A stretch of DNA of 64,000 nt from Purpureocillium takamizusanense (GCF_022605165.1 NC_063068.1:3410001-3474000); one strand, 5' to 3'. Shown: positions 20,285 through 33,697, counted from the first letter of the stretch. Numbers and translations: made by a program. The notes: generated from the letters alone by a model not told the origin.

Positions 20285-21867
20285 TCTTTGTACACAGGGG
20301 AATTCATGTTGGCTTTGAGCGGGAGGCCATGTAATGTATCTGCCGTGGCCATCACCTGATGGACGGCGTAATGGCTGGCATGAAATGGCATGATGCTGGA
20401 GGCGCTGCCCAAGGTCGAAGTCGACGGGGGGCGTGGCCGTAATGAGCCAGGTGGGGTGTGCCAGCCGAGCATCTCCATCCGATCAGATCTACCAAGTACG
20501 TACCGATCGACGTATCTCGTCGAGAACAGGTACCTAAACTACGAAGTACCGCAAGGTCTGAGGAGGAGGCCATTCACTACGAAGCACCTCAAACCACATA
20601 AGAATCAATCACCTTCATCTGGCCTCGCCACGCGTCCAGCCTCGCTATCGCCATTTCCACGAAGCATACCGCCAGAGGCTGAGCGTCTTCCCCGTTCTGG
20701 CCTGCCGCGAGGATCAGCTCGAGAAATTCGGTCGACCCGATGACCGAAACCCCTAATTTTCCCGGATTTTCTGGATGGACGTTCCTTACGTGGCAGACTC
20801 GAGTGGTGGTTTTCACAACGTCAATGTCGACTGTATCATTGTGACTAATTTGCTTGGATGAGTGAGCTACAGGACCAGCTCGGTCGGCGTGGTTACCAGG
20901 CCAGGCCGGGGCGGCCGCATGATGGAGTGAGTGTACACTTGTAGCCCTCTGGTCTCAGCAACCTTTCGCACGCTGGCCAACCTGACAGAAGCCTCCTCAT
21001 CTCACCATGACGACATGTCAGCTGCTTGAGTGTTGCACGCAAGAATTGCGTTGGCAATGGTTCGTCGCGCCGCCCTGCGGGCTGGTCAGTCGTTGCGTTG
21101 GAATGCGTGAATGAATCCGTGAGCCTCCATGCGGTGTATTGTGCACACGTAGTACCGTTCCCCTGTTCAGGCTCGAGACAAGAGCCTGAGACAACTTTTG
21201 TGAAGAGGGAAAGAAGAAGAGATAAGACATGTGGTACATAATGGGTCAGACGCAGACGCAGCTCCTGCGGTGCGACCGCAAAACGACCAACCGTAGCTTC
21301 GGGTATATCCATTTTGAGTAAGAAGACAAGGAAGAGGACCGCACCGCGTTGAAGGGTAGTCGCTGAGGCGCCGAGCAAGGAAGCCACCCATCTCGTCACC
21401 GTTGTTGCGGCCATCGCCTGCAGCGCAGCGCGGCATGGCTCCACCATCCGGTCACAGTCTTATCACCAATCAATGCTTTACACAAGTCTCAAGAGTGCAG
21501 CTGCAGACGTATCTTTTTTGTTCTGGAGTGCATTGTATATACAAGGGTATGCCACCCATGGCTGGAGGCGAACCTCACGTAATGCCCTATGTTCGCATAA
21601 AATCGTCGGCCCCTGGGGGCAAAGAAACGAAAAATGACCAACAAGCTGAGACTAAACGCCCTGTATCCTGCACTCTCGTGCTTCATAAACCTCTCTAAAA
21701 CGTTGTCGAGCATGCCAAAGGGAATGCCACGGTAGAAGTCCTCCACTGGGTATCTCTTGCGGACCACAGCCGCCTTTACCATCAAGCACATACGGGGCGT
21801 GCTACAAAGCCGAGAACACAGTCAAAATCAACTGTGATTTGGCGATTTTCGACTGAAGGCAGCCCTG
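20285..21867. other. 1.6 kb intergenic region
   Basis: Contains the OSM1 promoter, with TACGAAGTAC at 20,540-20,549 about 256 bases before the OSM1 start. A 184-codon minus-strand frame at 20,893-21,447 has no recognisable domain and poor coding character. No gene is called. Confidence 0.5.
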
Positions 21868-23262
21868 TTAAGCCGTCCAGGGCTTTGCAACATAGATGCC
21901 CTCCGCGTTGAAGCCGCCAAGGTTAGCCCCGTGGGGAGGCGTTGATGCAACATGGCTTGGGGGAGCGACTTCGCTCGAGGGTGTTTTCTCAGGCGGGTTT
22001 GGCACCCATTGAGTTGCATATTTGGTGACGGTGACCTTGGCGACGTATTCGTTGGTTGTTGGGACTTGCTCCAGAGCGTAGGTTGGGGCAGGTGCGTTCG
22101 AGCTCGGGACTGGCGGGGACTGCTTCCGTCGGGTCGAAACAGCTCGAGACGCGGCCGGAATATATGGCGTCGGGGTAGACACAACCAGGCTGGAGCTGGG
22201 TACAAGTATGGTTGAGCTTGGGACAGGTATGGTTGCCGTCGGCGTTGCCCGGGTCGTCGTATTGCCCTGGCCCGGGTTGCCGCGCGACGCGCCCAGCTGG
22301 TAGACCTTGACCGAATTGACCTCCCAGAAGGCGTCCTTGAAGTCGGCCGGGTTGTTGGACACATAGTCTTTGCACGAGTACGACTTGGCGGTGCACTCGG
22401 CGTTGGCCCCCCATACCTGGGGGTGTCCGGCCCAGTCGCCGCAGAAGGTGGTGTCGAAGACGATGTTGTTCTTGGTGAAGTGAGAGTCAATGTTGCAGCC
22501 CAGGCCGCCGGCGAAGCGGGCCAAGGGGTGGCTCCAGGAGTCAGGGTTGGGTTGGCCCGATGTGATGTCCTGGGGAATGCGGCCGCGGGGGAAGAACCAA
22601 ACGGCGATGTGATCTGACGTCCACTCAGTGGCATAAACGCCACCCTTGATGTCGTTGAAGCCGTCTCCGTAATTCTGATTGTCGGTTGTCCTTTGTTGGC
22701 AGCCGCCGCTGGCGGTGCCTGAGCCACAGTTACCCGACTCAAGCAGCGTCGAGGCGAGGGTGCCGACGTTGGACATGACGCAGCCAGGAGACGTGTGGAG
22801 CGTCACGGCGTTTTGCGTTTGGGTGTTGACACCCTCGATGATGTCGATTTCCCCAGAAGACGGCCAGTCGGGGCCAAACATCCAATAGGCAGGCCAGACG
22901 CCGCAGATGGAGCCGGGCATGTGGGCGATGTCGGCAATGAAGAGACCCTTGGTGAAGGACTGCTTCGACGTGATACGCACCGACTTGCGGCCATTGGCTG
23001 GGTTGACACTGGTGTGGTCGACGCCCATGTAAACGCTGCCGTTACCCTGGCCGGCCCGAATGAGACCGGCTTGTTGCGCGGTGGCCTGGTCGACGTACTC
23101 GACGAAGCCGCGCGTGGGATCCGGTCCATTGTGGAAGTCGAACGAGTTGAAGAAGTTGGATTGGTCGAAGGAGACCTGGAGATTGTACGAGAATCGGGTC
23201 TGGGCGGCGTCAGCTGAAGCAAGCAGCGCGCCAGCGGCGAGGTGAGTCGTGGAGAAACGCAT
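21868..23262 (-). CDS. Secreted GH16 endo-beta-1,3(4)-glucanase
   Basis: 464 residues, one exon. Residues 1-20 are a signal peptide ending in ADAA. The catalytic motif of glycoside hydrolase family 16 is SGEIDIIEG at 137-144: Glu138 is the nucleophile, Asp140 the helper and Glu143 the acid/base. WPAYWMFGPDWP just before it and WTSDHIAVWFFPRGRIP after it are typical of the fungal mixed-linkage glucanase subfamily. After about residue 330 the chain becomes a Thr/Ser/Pro-rich linker with no carbohydrate-binding module or GPI signal visible. The likely role is cutting laminarin-type or mixed beta-glucan, either for nutrition or for remodelling the organism's own wall; sequence alone does not decide. 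Confidence 0.92.
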   Translation of the reverse strand: MRFSTTHLAAGALLASADAAQTRFSYNLQVSFDQSNFFNSFDFHNGPDPTRGFVEYVDQATAQQAGLIRAGQGNGSVYMGVDHTSVNPANGRKSVRITSKQSFTKGLFIADIAHMPGSICGVWPAYWMFGPDWPSSGEIDIIEGVNTQTQNAVTLHTSPGCVMSNVGTLASTLLESGNCGSGTASGGCQQRTTDNQNYGDGFNDIKGGVYATEWTSDHIAVWFFPRGRIPQDITSGQPNPDSWSHPLARFAGGLGCNIDSHFTKNNIVFDTTFCGDWAGHPQVWGANAECTAKSYSCKDYVSNNPADFKDAFWEVNSVKVYQLGASRGNPGQGNTTTRATPTATIPVPSSTILVPSSSLVVSTPTPYIPAASRAVSTRRKQSPPVPSSNAPAPTYALEQVPTTNEYVAKVTVTKYATQWVPNPPEKTPSSEVAPPSHVASTPPHGANLGGFNAEGIYVAKPWTA

Positions 23263-26017
23263 GATGATGATGTGACGAAGTTGTCTAATTTTCCTTGGAA
23301 GTCGAGCCTCGAGTCAATGTCCTCTGGGAGGAAGAATGAGAAGGTTTGTCAGTGACGAAGTCGAAAATGCCTGCCCGTGAATCGCTGAGTGAGCCGGTCA
23401 CTACAGCAATGAGGTAGATGAATGAAGGTGGCCGTCTGCGTCAAGCAGTGGTGTGAAGGGGCTAGCCCGTCAAAAAAAAAAAGTCCAATTCAAGTCAAAT
23501 GAAGGGTCGTCAAAAGACTGAAGAGCGCAACGAAGCAGACGTCGTCGTCAGAACGAGAGAGAGAGATGAACGGACGTGCTGTTCAAATCAAGGAAGGAGC
23601 GACTTGATGGTAAATTCACGACGAAAATTGGGAAGGTCCGGCCGGCAGCGGTGTAAGACGAGAAGGAAGGAAGTTATGAAGGAAGGAGGCTTTTCGAGAA
23701 AGGCAACAGGAATGAGAGATTCAACTGCTCGGGCAGATGGCGGCGTGTTTCTTATGGACAATGGCGAGGCAGTGCAAGTGCCGTATTGTGTGCTCTACTC
23801 AATAGAGTTGGCCGGAGAAAGAGTGTCGAACGAAAGGAACGGGTACTGAGGCGTGAGAGACGATGGATCTCAATTCACGGTTGAAGCCAGCCAGCTGCCG
23901 AAGGAGACGGACGGCAGTCAACGACGCCAGGTCTGGTGAAAGGAAAGACAAAGGCGCCGTACGGGGCGAGGCGGGCAGTCAGAAGTGCAGAGCAGGACAG
24001 ACACGAGGCCGCCGTCGATAAGGGGGAGGGAGCGAGGATGGCTAAATACAGCCTCTCTTCACACACGCACGCACACACACACACGCGAGTGTCAGTCTGT
24101 GTGCGCAGAGATATATACAGTACCACAACCCCGGCAGCCACCTCGTGGAGCAGGATGCCATGACCCATCCAACGATTGACTGGCGCGCTTTCTGCTTTGG
24201 TGCATCCGCCGTACCCGTGCTCCATGTACGCGCAACGCACAAGCACGTCTTTGCCCGTATCCTTCGTGCTCCGTAGTGGTAAGTAGTAGTAGGAATGGCA
24301 GATACGATGGGGTCCGGCCCTTGCGTGTGTAAGTTTACCTAGTAGTTGGGTGTGTGTGGTTCTGCTGCGCGCGCCTGGGGACCGAACGACGTCGTCCAGC
24401 CCTGGCCTGGCCTGGGCTGCCCCTGGGAACTCTGAGACACGCCGTGTCGTTTGCAGGCAGGCCAATGAGAGCCCGCGGCGGGGATGGCTTGCACAGCTGG
24501 ACTGCTGGCAGGCGGGCGCCCTGTGCCTGGCGGTTGGCGCTGGGACCCCTGGCGCTACGGGGCCCTTGGGGGCACCATACGCACTGGGACCCAACGCCAG
24601 CTGGAGCGCATGCCCGGGCCAGTGGAGCCGACTCGAACATCCAGGGCAGCCGCCGCCCGGGGGGGCAATCACGCCCCAGTATGGATACTTTTGTCCTGGA
24701 ATTTGACATTCATGGGCCTTGGCTCCGTCGCGTTGCAGCAGCGCAGTCTGCAGGGGAGCACCGACCCCGCTGTAAAGGCTCATGGCCGCCACCCAGTTGG
24801 TCCCCGGGGCGTGACGGAGCGTTTCAGCGTCGCCCGCTTGCTGATGAGAGGCGGGCACCTCACTGGAACCTACCCGACCTAACTTGGGACTCGGCCGGGC
24901 CCAGCCAGCCAGCCCCTGACGAGGACTCAGCCCAGCTCCCACGAACGGAGCCCGCTGCCGACCTTGTTACAATATACGGGCCGCTAATGCCAGTGTGGTC
25001 GGCAGCGCGCCGCGATGAAACACGGCCAGCTCGTTTATCCCGGACTGATCTGCTCTTTGCGTAGGTAGTATTACCGCGCACATCAGACGGTCTGCTTGGG
25101 CGCGAGGTTTCTTCTCGGCTGCTGCACAGGCGATCGTCGGCCACCGCGTTTCGAGGACGACACGACACGTTGGTGATGAGGACGGGTTCGGGAGGGGGCC
25201 AAGTCATGTGTTGGAACATGAGGAAAGGCCAATATTCCTGCTTGAGACTGCCCTGCATGGCATGCAAGCGCATCACCAACAACATTGCCCGTGCAGTTTG
25301 CCCTCTCCCATCACCGCCATCATCACCACCATCATCGGCTCCTCAGGGGCAGCAGAGAGGTCCATGTCCACGCGTGCCAAGGACGCCCGCCTTGTCGCAC
25401 GGCCAGAGGTATCCACCCATTATTACCCGAGGCCGACCTCGAGCTCTCTTATCCTATCCTCGCCTATCCTATCCGTCCATCCACGCAATCTCCATCCAAC
25501 CCAGCACCTCGGGCCTCGGGCCCCTGGCAGCAAGCCACACACACACGCGCACACACACACACACACAGACGATCGATCCCCTTGACGTGGCCCGCCGCCC
25601 CATCAGCCTCCGCCAACGAGCCAGCCCGAGCGAGCCTCACTCACCGCGTCTTCTGTTACTGCCGATCGGTGCGCGCACCCAACGCGATGCAACACAAGGC
25701 ACGTAGCGCAAAGCAAAGCATCGCAGGGAAGCCCAGCGCGCCAAAGTTAAAGCCAAAGCCAAAGCCAAAGCACATTGAGCATCCCCACGGGCGATGACCG
25801 CGACGCGCGGCAGCACTTGGCCAACGTCGTCGTTCCCTTGGCCCCCCCGCCCCTTTGTGCAGTGTTGCTGGTATTTTAACCGCCCGAGGCGACGCTCGCC
25901 CGTGGATAGCAGGGCTGCTATCCAACCAACTATCAAAGCCGCACATAAACTGCGTCGCTCAAGGTATCAATCAAGGTAGCCTAGGCTGCTTTTATGCCCT
26001 TGAGCTACGACGTACAA

Positions 26018-26028
26018 GTACTTCGTAC
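26018..26028 (-). repeat. Dispersed motif GTACGAAGTAC
   Basis: Exact copy on the minus strand within the 4.7 kb gene-poor region. Confidence 0.8.
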
Positions 26029-26884
26029 GCGCCACTCGACGCGCGCGCATATGTACACCGATACTAATCGTCGACACCCGCACACGCGCAACACACAGAG
26101 TCACAGATTTACAGCTACTGCTCAAAGTTACCACTGCTATTTCCACTACTACCCACTTCACAACGAGGTCAGCAGAAGAGGCGCCCACGAGGCAATTCTG
26201 GCCCCCGGTCCCCGGTCCCCGGCCCCCCCCCGCCTCCTCCCCCCCGTCCGAGGTGGTATCAAGCGAGTCGCTTGCCAGGCCTGAGCGCCGATCTTGCCAG
26301 GCTGCCATGGCAGTTTGCGTTGCATCCATTCCAGCGCGAAGGTTGGCGGGCCAGTATCCCTCGACACCAACGTTGGCACCCTCGGCTTCACCATTGACAA
26401 AGAGAGAGACAGAGAGTCAACTTTCCGCTCCGAAGCGGAAGAGGCTCGCCTCATCGCCCCTCCTTGCCCTCCTACAAAGGTGTCTCATTCCCTCAGCCAA
26501 GCAAGGACGTTGTCGTTCTGAAACATGGCTCGTGACCTACTCATCCGCCGACCTGCGAGATGTCACTCGTGCCTGCTTCTCTGCGTTTCGCCTTTGGGTT
26601 GAATTACTCATGCCCACCCTCTCTTGTAGTATGAGAACCTCCTAACCGCTCGTTTCTTAACAAAAAAAAAACCCCTACGCCCCGGCCCTCACCAAAGGGG
26701 CTCTACAAAGTAAAACGATCCGCGAGTCGGACGCCACCAAGGAAACAAATTTGGCCCTTTTGAGGGTTTCCAGACAGGCCATCAACCGAAATTGCTCCCC
26801 AGCTTTGCCATCACGCATATATCTCTGGGACTTCCGTGTGGCACCGTGGCCAGGCACGATGGACATCGACCCAAGATACGTCGT

Positions 26885-26953
26885 GTGCATGGTTCTCCAT
26901 CCCCCATCATTAATCACGTCGTGCATGGTTCTCCGTCCCCCTCATCAATCAAC
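26885..26953. repeat. Imperfect 36-base tandem duplication
   Basis: Two adjacent copies, 26,885-26,920 and 26,921-26,953, both begin GTGCATGGTTCTCC and differ at a few positions. It is intergenic and of no clear function. Confidence 0.8.
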
Positions 26954-27941
26954 TCTCCCGTGTGGGGGACCCATCAACTGTGGACCTGTCGCAATCTACC
27001 CGCTACTCGTTCGCACACTGGCTCGACATATGCTTGATGAGCAGTTCGCCCAGCCCGCTTGGCACCCGTGCCTGTTCAATTTCCGCTTCGGGCCGGCCAT
27101 CGATTCGGGATCCGGGGTGCGCCCGGGGCTATTTTGCATCGTCAAATCTGCGGTTTCCGTGCGCCCCCCCCCCCCCAAACAAGGCCGTTATTAATCACCG
27201 ACAACCGCCGTCTGGAATGGATCTCTTGAATCGGTCGTCAACGACCATCTATTCCAGTACTAGTCCAACAAACCTCAAATCGTACATGCAGCTGATTGAG
27301 AAATAATGATATAGACAGTAGAATGTGATCCCCCAAGCAAGAAACGAGGTCGCTCCCCTTCCATCTACAAATCGCACAACGCCATTGGTAGGCCACGTCG
27401 GTGGCCGTAATGCATCATGGTCGCCCAAAGGGCTAACCACTATCATAGTCCTTCTCACCATGCTAGACTTCCCTTTCGCTTACCCCAATCCCTGTTTTGA
27501 TAGTCCGTGCATGTCCTCGGAATCTCCATGTCGGTCGTAAGGCGCGGCTCCAAAGTCCCGCGAGCTCCGACTCGGACGTTGCTGCGAGGCTTACCAGAGT
27601 CTCTCTGTTCTCCCCTCGCTCCCTGTGTGGCTGTACTCGGCGGCCTCACAGCAACCCTCGGGTCGCGGCATGGAGCAAGCATGGCCGCTTCTTTCCTCTC
27701 ATGCCGTTGCCTCCACTGCTCCATCTCACTGAGCCGTGCCGCAAAAGTTGGGTATTATAACATCTCCGAAACCAAGAAAAAAAATCGCAAGCCTTTCGGG
27801 CTCCATCAGCCGAGATCGAAGTTGTCGGCGCACCCCGGAAGACTATATGTCCCGTGCGCAAGTCGCCTGTTGCCAAGTCGGACGAGCAGCGTCGGCGGCA
27901 CATGACGCACGTAGCCATGTCACGGCCGCCTTTGTGGCATC

Positions 27942-29458
27942 TTATAACTTGACCCATTTGCCGGTGAGCTTGAACCAGATGACTGCCACCAGATCTTCCT
28001 TGAAACGTTCCCACGGATTCCGGTTCAGCCAGTAGCTGTACTGGCGGTAGTGGTACATTTCGCCCCAGCAGTCTCGACCCCATTCGCACCCGGCCATGTT
28101 GACGAGGAAGTCGCGGTCTCCCTCGCTGTAATGATATTGGCTGTGGTTTTTGCCGCTGCCATCGCCACAGGCCGCTGGGGGAAAGCTGTTGATGCTGCGC
28201 TGGGGCAGGAACGCAGTGTGCTGCCTAATCCACGGCTGCGTCTTGTACAACTGCTCAAATGCGTCTTGTTCCTTGTGCGCCCATTCCATGTGCTTCTGCT
28301 CGTACGACACCGGATCCCACCAGACGTCCAGCACGCGCTCGGTCCACGCGCTGCGCCGCATGAAGAAAGAGCCAAGGTTGAAGCCCGAGCAGTCCTGCGA
28401 CAGCACCATGTTGATGGAGCCGACGTTACCGTCACCAGTGGGACTTAGTGCATCGGGGTCGAGGTACGGATCGGTAAAGGGGTGCGAGATGTTGAGTGGG
28501 TTGTATTCGTTGATGTCGCGATAGACGTGCTTGCTTAGATCATCGAAGATGTGATCCTGCAATGAGTAGAAGGGCTCCATGACGATCGTGTTCAGGTCAA
28601 GCCACCAAAACCTGGAGACGGGTCAGTTCAACTGGTGCTGCACTGCAAGCAGAGGGGTCGGGGCCAGGAGGATTCCTTACCATTCGGCGTTGGGATACTT
28701 TCTCATGGCCGTCCGCATAAAGTCGACCTTCTCCCAGCTCTCACGCCACTCGTGGGCATACTTCTTCCGCGTCTTCATGTCCACGACCTCGAGATCGTAG
28801 CCCCATCGGTTCACGTAGTTGCGCTTGTTTCGAACGCTGTCTCTCTCGATGGCCCATTCCCGGGCACCCTTCCACTCCATGACGCCGCCGCCGACGTTGG
28901 CGCCCAGAATGATGACGAACTTTTCGCCGCCGCCGCCCCAGGAAGCTCTCCGCCAATGGTATATCAGAGCTTAATTATCGCGTCAGAAAACAGGCCGCTG
29001 CGAGGGTGCGTGCCGGGCAAAGATATGAATAGACTGGACTTACGAGAGTGATAAAAGATGTATATGCATAAAAAGGCGACGAATCCAATCAAAAGGCGTA
29101 TCTTCATCTTCCGTCCCATGCGACCAAAGACGGATATTATCCTTCCGACCAGAGGAATGTTCTGGCCGGGCCATCGACCGCGCCCGAACTTGTCTTTGTC
29201 GGCGTAGTGGGAGTCGGCCGTGGGACCGAAACGCGGCAGGCTGCTCGATATGCGACGCATGTGGCGAGAGAAGAAACCCTGATTGTGTGTTGAGAAGGAA
29301 GGGTAGCCATTCGGCCCAAGATGTCGCATCTTGGCCGACTCCCACTGCACGGGACCGCCACTGATTGCCGCAGGGCTATTTCTGCCGCTGTTGAGGTTTA
29401 GGCCAGGGCTCGACCAGCCGCCACCGGGGACCGGCGACGGGCTGCGAGACAAGGACAT
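27942..29458 (-). CDS. GT34 alpha-1,6-mannosyltransferase (Mnn10/Mnn11-type)
   Basis: Three exons (29044-29458, 28681-28969, 27942-28611) join in frame to 457 residues. The start is the ATG of MSLSRSPSPVPGGGW; the frame is open further up but has no earlier ATG, and a CTGCAG just upstream could be a 5'-UTR splice acceptor. A basic stretch precedes one membrane anchor (about 119-136), giving a type II Golgi topology. After the stem comes KFVIILGANVGGGVMEWKGA, then the YVNRWGYDLEV block. The block FWWLDLNTIVME, formed across the second intron junction, carries the DxN/DxD-type nucleotide-sugar motif. GFNLGSFFMR and the QHTAFLPQRSINSFPP region are GT34 hallmarks. Expected role is alpha-1,6-mannan backbone extension in the M-Pol II complex. 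Mnn10 and Mnn11 orthologues cannot be told apart here. Confidence 0.9.
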
Positions 29459-32400
29459 AGGAATCGCCGGGGTGCCTGCAGACAAAGGACCAGCACTGTC
29501 AGCGAATATATTGGATCAAGCTTTGCCACATGCCTGCAGAACGGAAGACGGAAGCCCATGACAGGCGAGGCTGCGACCGAGCGACGAGGAGAGCTGCAGA
29601 GGAGCGAGGTTGCGACGTACCAATGATTGGTGACAGCGGAGCTTGATTGGCTTGCTTGGGGCGTATCTCGAGCAAGTTGCCAGATCGCGCCTCACTCAGC
29701 GTATGCGAACCAGCCGATGACCGCCGCCGGTGGTGAGATGGGGCAGGCCGGTCGCTGACGGAGCTCGAAGAGCCGGCGGAGAGCTTGGCGGACGCCAGAT
29801 TGACTGGTGGGCGAAGTCGCGAGGTCGAAAAGGTGACGGTTCAACACCAATGGCGGCTGGCCGGCTGGAACGGGATGCCGTATCGATCGACCGGAGGGAG
29901 GGACGAACGAGATTGCAGTGACGCGGAGTCGGGTGGGCGGATTGGCTAAAGTCGAGGTCGCCGGGGGGGGGGGGTCTTCTTGTCCCGGTTTCGACCTGGG
30001 TTGGACAGTCGAGTCGAGTCGAGACGGGACGAGGCGGTCGCGAATGGCGAATGGCGCAAGAATGGCGAACGGGGCGCTGTCGAACCACCAGCGGCTTGGT
30101 TGAAGACGGCTATCTGGCCCCTTTGCAGCAAGGGAGGACGCGGTGCCGACTCTTGGGCGCTCACAAGGGAAAAAAAAACGTGGGACGAGTTGGTTCCACG
30201 GGTCGCGCACACAGGAACGATTCCCCAGAGAGGCTGGAATGCGCGGGGAGACAGAGGCGCCGAGACGGGGTCCCTCAAGCCACCGGCGGTGAAACGGGGA
30301 TGAGGCAGGCTCGGATGACGACGAGGCCGGGCCGTTGAGGGTGTCGATGGTTGTTGCTGACGCAAGAAACCCCCCCGATGAGATCTGCGAGGCCACGAGA
30401 AATGTGGCTTGGACGTCGATGTACTACAGTTAGCAAAAGGCGCTGCACTGCCTGACAGGGGCGGCGTAATAATTTGGGGCGCTCAATTGTTGGTTGAGGT
30501 GAGGTGGCCCGGTGGGGGGGGCCTTGGAAGGCTCGCTCACTCGCTCACTCGGTGGGTTCGGGGTCTCAGCGGGGGCCAGCCCCAGGGCACGGCATTAATC
30601 AGAGATAGTAGTACCCGTAGGCCGTACTAAGGCATGCACTGAGCGAGCACCCAAGTTCCTTGCGAATAAATGCCCTTGTCTGGCATCATTCGCACGATGG
30701 ATGCGTAGGTAGGTAGATACCCAGCCAGGGACAATGCGGCGTGACGGGGTGCATCGGGGTGCCAGATATGATTCCTGTTCATACACGTACCTGGAAAAAC
30801 AAGTCTACCTTAGTAGTAGGTAGTTCGCGAGGGTTCTGGGCGCCCCGTCATGCAATCCAACCAAGGCGCCAAGCAGGGCGGAGTGGCCGGCGCGGCAGGC
30901 CAGCGCTGAACTGTCAATCTTGACCTAAAGTTACTTCCCTTCGAACGGGCGGGTTGTCTCCGGCCGGGACGTTCTCCTGGGCCGGCCCGGTCGTGGCGAG
31001 ACAAGACGAGACGGTTCCGTCAAGGGGCCGCCGCACAGAGGCCGCAGAGAGGAACGTCCACCACCCGACACGGTAGATGGAAGGGCCCCGTCGTTGTTGG
31101 CCAGTGCTCCGCACCGCGTCGTCGCACGGCGCAGGCTGCAGCTCGCGCTAAAGGGGGGGGGTTGACACGGTGCGCTGGAGAGGGGCCGGAGACCGGGAGG
31201 CGGCGGGATGGTGCCGTGTGTGGCCCGGGACCAGGCAAGAGGGTGGGAGGAGGGTAGAGGAGGAAGAAGGCGGGCGAAGGGAACGAGCCAAGAAGTAATC
31301 GTATGGAACATGGAGGAGGACAAGGATAAGAAGACGAAGAAGAAGAAGAGGCCAGATGGTAAGATGGGCGGCGGACATGGGCTTGGACCTCAGCTCCTGG
31401 TGAGGCGCTCATATGCGACTCGCTGGCCTGAGGCGGGCGATAGATAGCGCTCAACTTGGGCATGTTCTTCGCGCCGCAGCCCTGTCAAGTAAATCCTGCC
31501 AACCGGGGACCGGCGCTGACGCTCTTCCCTACCACACCCAAGGCTGGGTGCGATATTATTGCAGCCGAACGATAATAGTAGGTTGCGGTGCCTCGTCCGA
31601 CGCGGCCAAGGGAGAATGGGGACAAGCATGGAGCCTGGAAATTGACAAGAAAAATCCATATGAAGGCCGCCATTCCGTTTCTCCAGAACCCAGCATTCGA
31701 CGCTCGTTATTGGCCTCGCGGGGACTGGACTGGACTGGACGAACGGCCCCCCTTTACGCTGGATTGCCTGTGCGCTAGTAGTCAAACCTTATGGCAACTC
31801 CTCGTTGCATTCATTCCTGCGTCCCGTGGCCAGTGCCGTGCCGACGCATCGCCAACAATGGGCTCGACGGACGGTCGTCCGAAGCACACACCACGCAGGG
31901 GCTCGTGGGACCGTCAACCCGGGCGCTCGCTCCCCCCCATGCCGTCGCCCAACAGGCGACCGGCATTGCGGCTGGGGCCCGTTTTCTCGGGCGCGAATGC
32001 TGAAGCGCATTTGCGGTGCTGCAAGGCATGTACATAACAGTTGCTAGGTACCTTCGATGATAAACAGGTTTGGAAGTCAATCGATAGTCCACTGACGGGA
32101 GGGCCCTCGCCAGGGATCCGCTACTATTGACAGGGACTTGTATGCGACTACTACCTAGTACTTCGTAGTAGATACTGCTAGGCGGGGACAGCCGTCAAAA
32201 GCTCTTCAGCGCGCGCACGTTTTTGTCGTTAGCACCGGTAGGTGGCCATGGCGACATGTCCGTCGAGCGTCTCGTATCGTCAAGACGCTCCCGCGCTAGG
32301 CGTCTTAGCTGCTTTGGTTGGCGCGTGCCAAGAGCCCGACAGGCAGGCCAGCTAATTTGAGACGGCAAACGAAGAGAATTGCTGGATTCCCTGCGCCGAC

Positions 32401-33697
32401 GGCAGCCAGGGGGAGCAAAAGATTTCCCTCAGCCATGCAGACCACCGGGCTGTCGAGGACTGTAATACGGTACGTACCAAGTTCGTACTTGGCCTCATTG
32501 TTCCCATGAAGACGCGAGCCCAGGCTAGCATACCGCCGGTTCTGCCCTCGCCTCAGCCGCGTCTGGATAAGGTGCAGAACCAGCCCGCGCTGTAGTTGTC
32601 ACCTCATCCCCGCCGAGCCTTGAAAGACACGGCAACTAACGTAAAGTAGTCTTTTTGTAAGAGCGCACGTAGTGTCAGGCCTCGCGCGATTGCACACAAC
32701 CTGATCACGACATGCGGGGTCGCTTGAATCGAGCCTCGTGCAATCAAAAATAAATCGCCAGCCTGGCTTCCTTATTACATCCAGCAAACAGGCTTCGTCT
32801 TCGTCCAGCCAAATCACGTGGCCTGCTCCACGAGATGCGGCCACGCCGCTCACCCGGATTGGCTTCAAGGCACCACCCTGGCTTGACGAACGAAGTTGGC
32901 GTGGCGCCGTGGTGAAAATCATGATTCATGACCATCCCGCCAGTCATGTGTCTGGGGAGTGCTGATGGCGCTTGCTTGTTGACGTTTGCTGGGCATCTGT
33001 CACTTGAACGGCGCCTACATACTTCGTGCGGCTTGAGAAGTGTCTATCGCGCAGGTCGCAAGACAAAGCCCCCCATGTCAGCGGCGACGTTGCGACGCAT
33101 GGGCGCGTTGTGCGAGGGTAGTATTGTCTCGTTTAAGGTTTGCTAGGAAGGCTCAAGCACCAGCAGCCTCGGGAGATCGGCAGACGATTGAGGCGCGTTG
33201 AGATCAAATACGTTCATTCAACTACGGGCGCTCCAAATACGAAGAACAGCACTATACGCACGAAGTTGAGAAAGTGTCGTACAATGTATTATGGAGCCGC
33301 TCGGGTGTCGAATCCGGATCTGCAGACGGGTCCGTAAACACCTCCTATTTCCTTCGCTGAGAGCTGCAGTGATTCGCGTTCCTCCTACCTGTCCGGGTGT
33401 GGGCAATCGGCACCGCCCCGTAGTAGGCGGAGCGGAGGGTACGTACAACCATTCGTACGTTCAAAGTACTGCACGTAAGTGATACTTGCGGGTGCCGACA
33501 GCCGCTCAACATTGCACGTTTGCACGCTGGACTCATGCATGCGAAACTCGTGGAGGGCATGGATCCGGTGGTTGTGGCTCTCATGACAGCCTTTCTGACC
33601 TACCAAGGTAAGGTAGTACCAAAGTGGTACGAACAATTCCCATTGGTGCCGACGACTGACTAAATGCCCAGCTGGTTCTCGTCAAATACGTACCTAG

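Larger units (their letters stand above)
23263..27941. other. 4.7 kb gene-poor region
   Basis: No gene is supported. It contains A-runs, CA repeats (about 24,063-24,083 and 25,541-25,566), a Pro/Gly-codon-rich GC stretch at 24,360-24,900 that is open on both strands, GTACTTCGTAC at 26,018-26,028, C-runs near 26,225 and 27,165, and a 36-base tandem duplication at 26,885-26,953. The long opposing frames at 23,875-24,942 (-) and 24,354-25,064 (+) lack any domain and look like composition artefacts. A non-coding RNA or long UTR cannot be excluded. Confidence 0.5.

Noticed and set aside
20893..21447. 184-codon minus-strand frame
   Set aside because: Hydrophobic patches only, no recognisable family, overlapping frames on both strands.
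23875..24942. 355-codon minus-strand frame
   Set aside because: No domain, overlapped by an equally long plus-strand frame, and runs through CA microsatellite sequence.
24354..25064. 236-codon plus-strand frame
   Set aside because: Composition artefact of the same GC-rich stretch; no homology features and no ATG context of note.
29692..30396. 234-codon minus-strand Pro/Ser/Arg-rich frame upstream of the GT34 gene
   Set aside because: Low-complexity sequence; more likely promoter or 5' UTR of GT34.
33290..33320. Possible tRNA B-box-like GGTGTCGAATCCG
   Set aside because: No paired acceptor stem or A box at the right distance.
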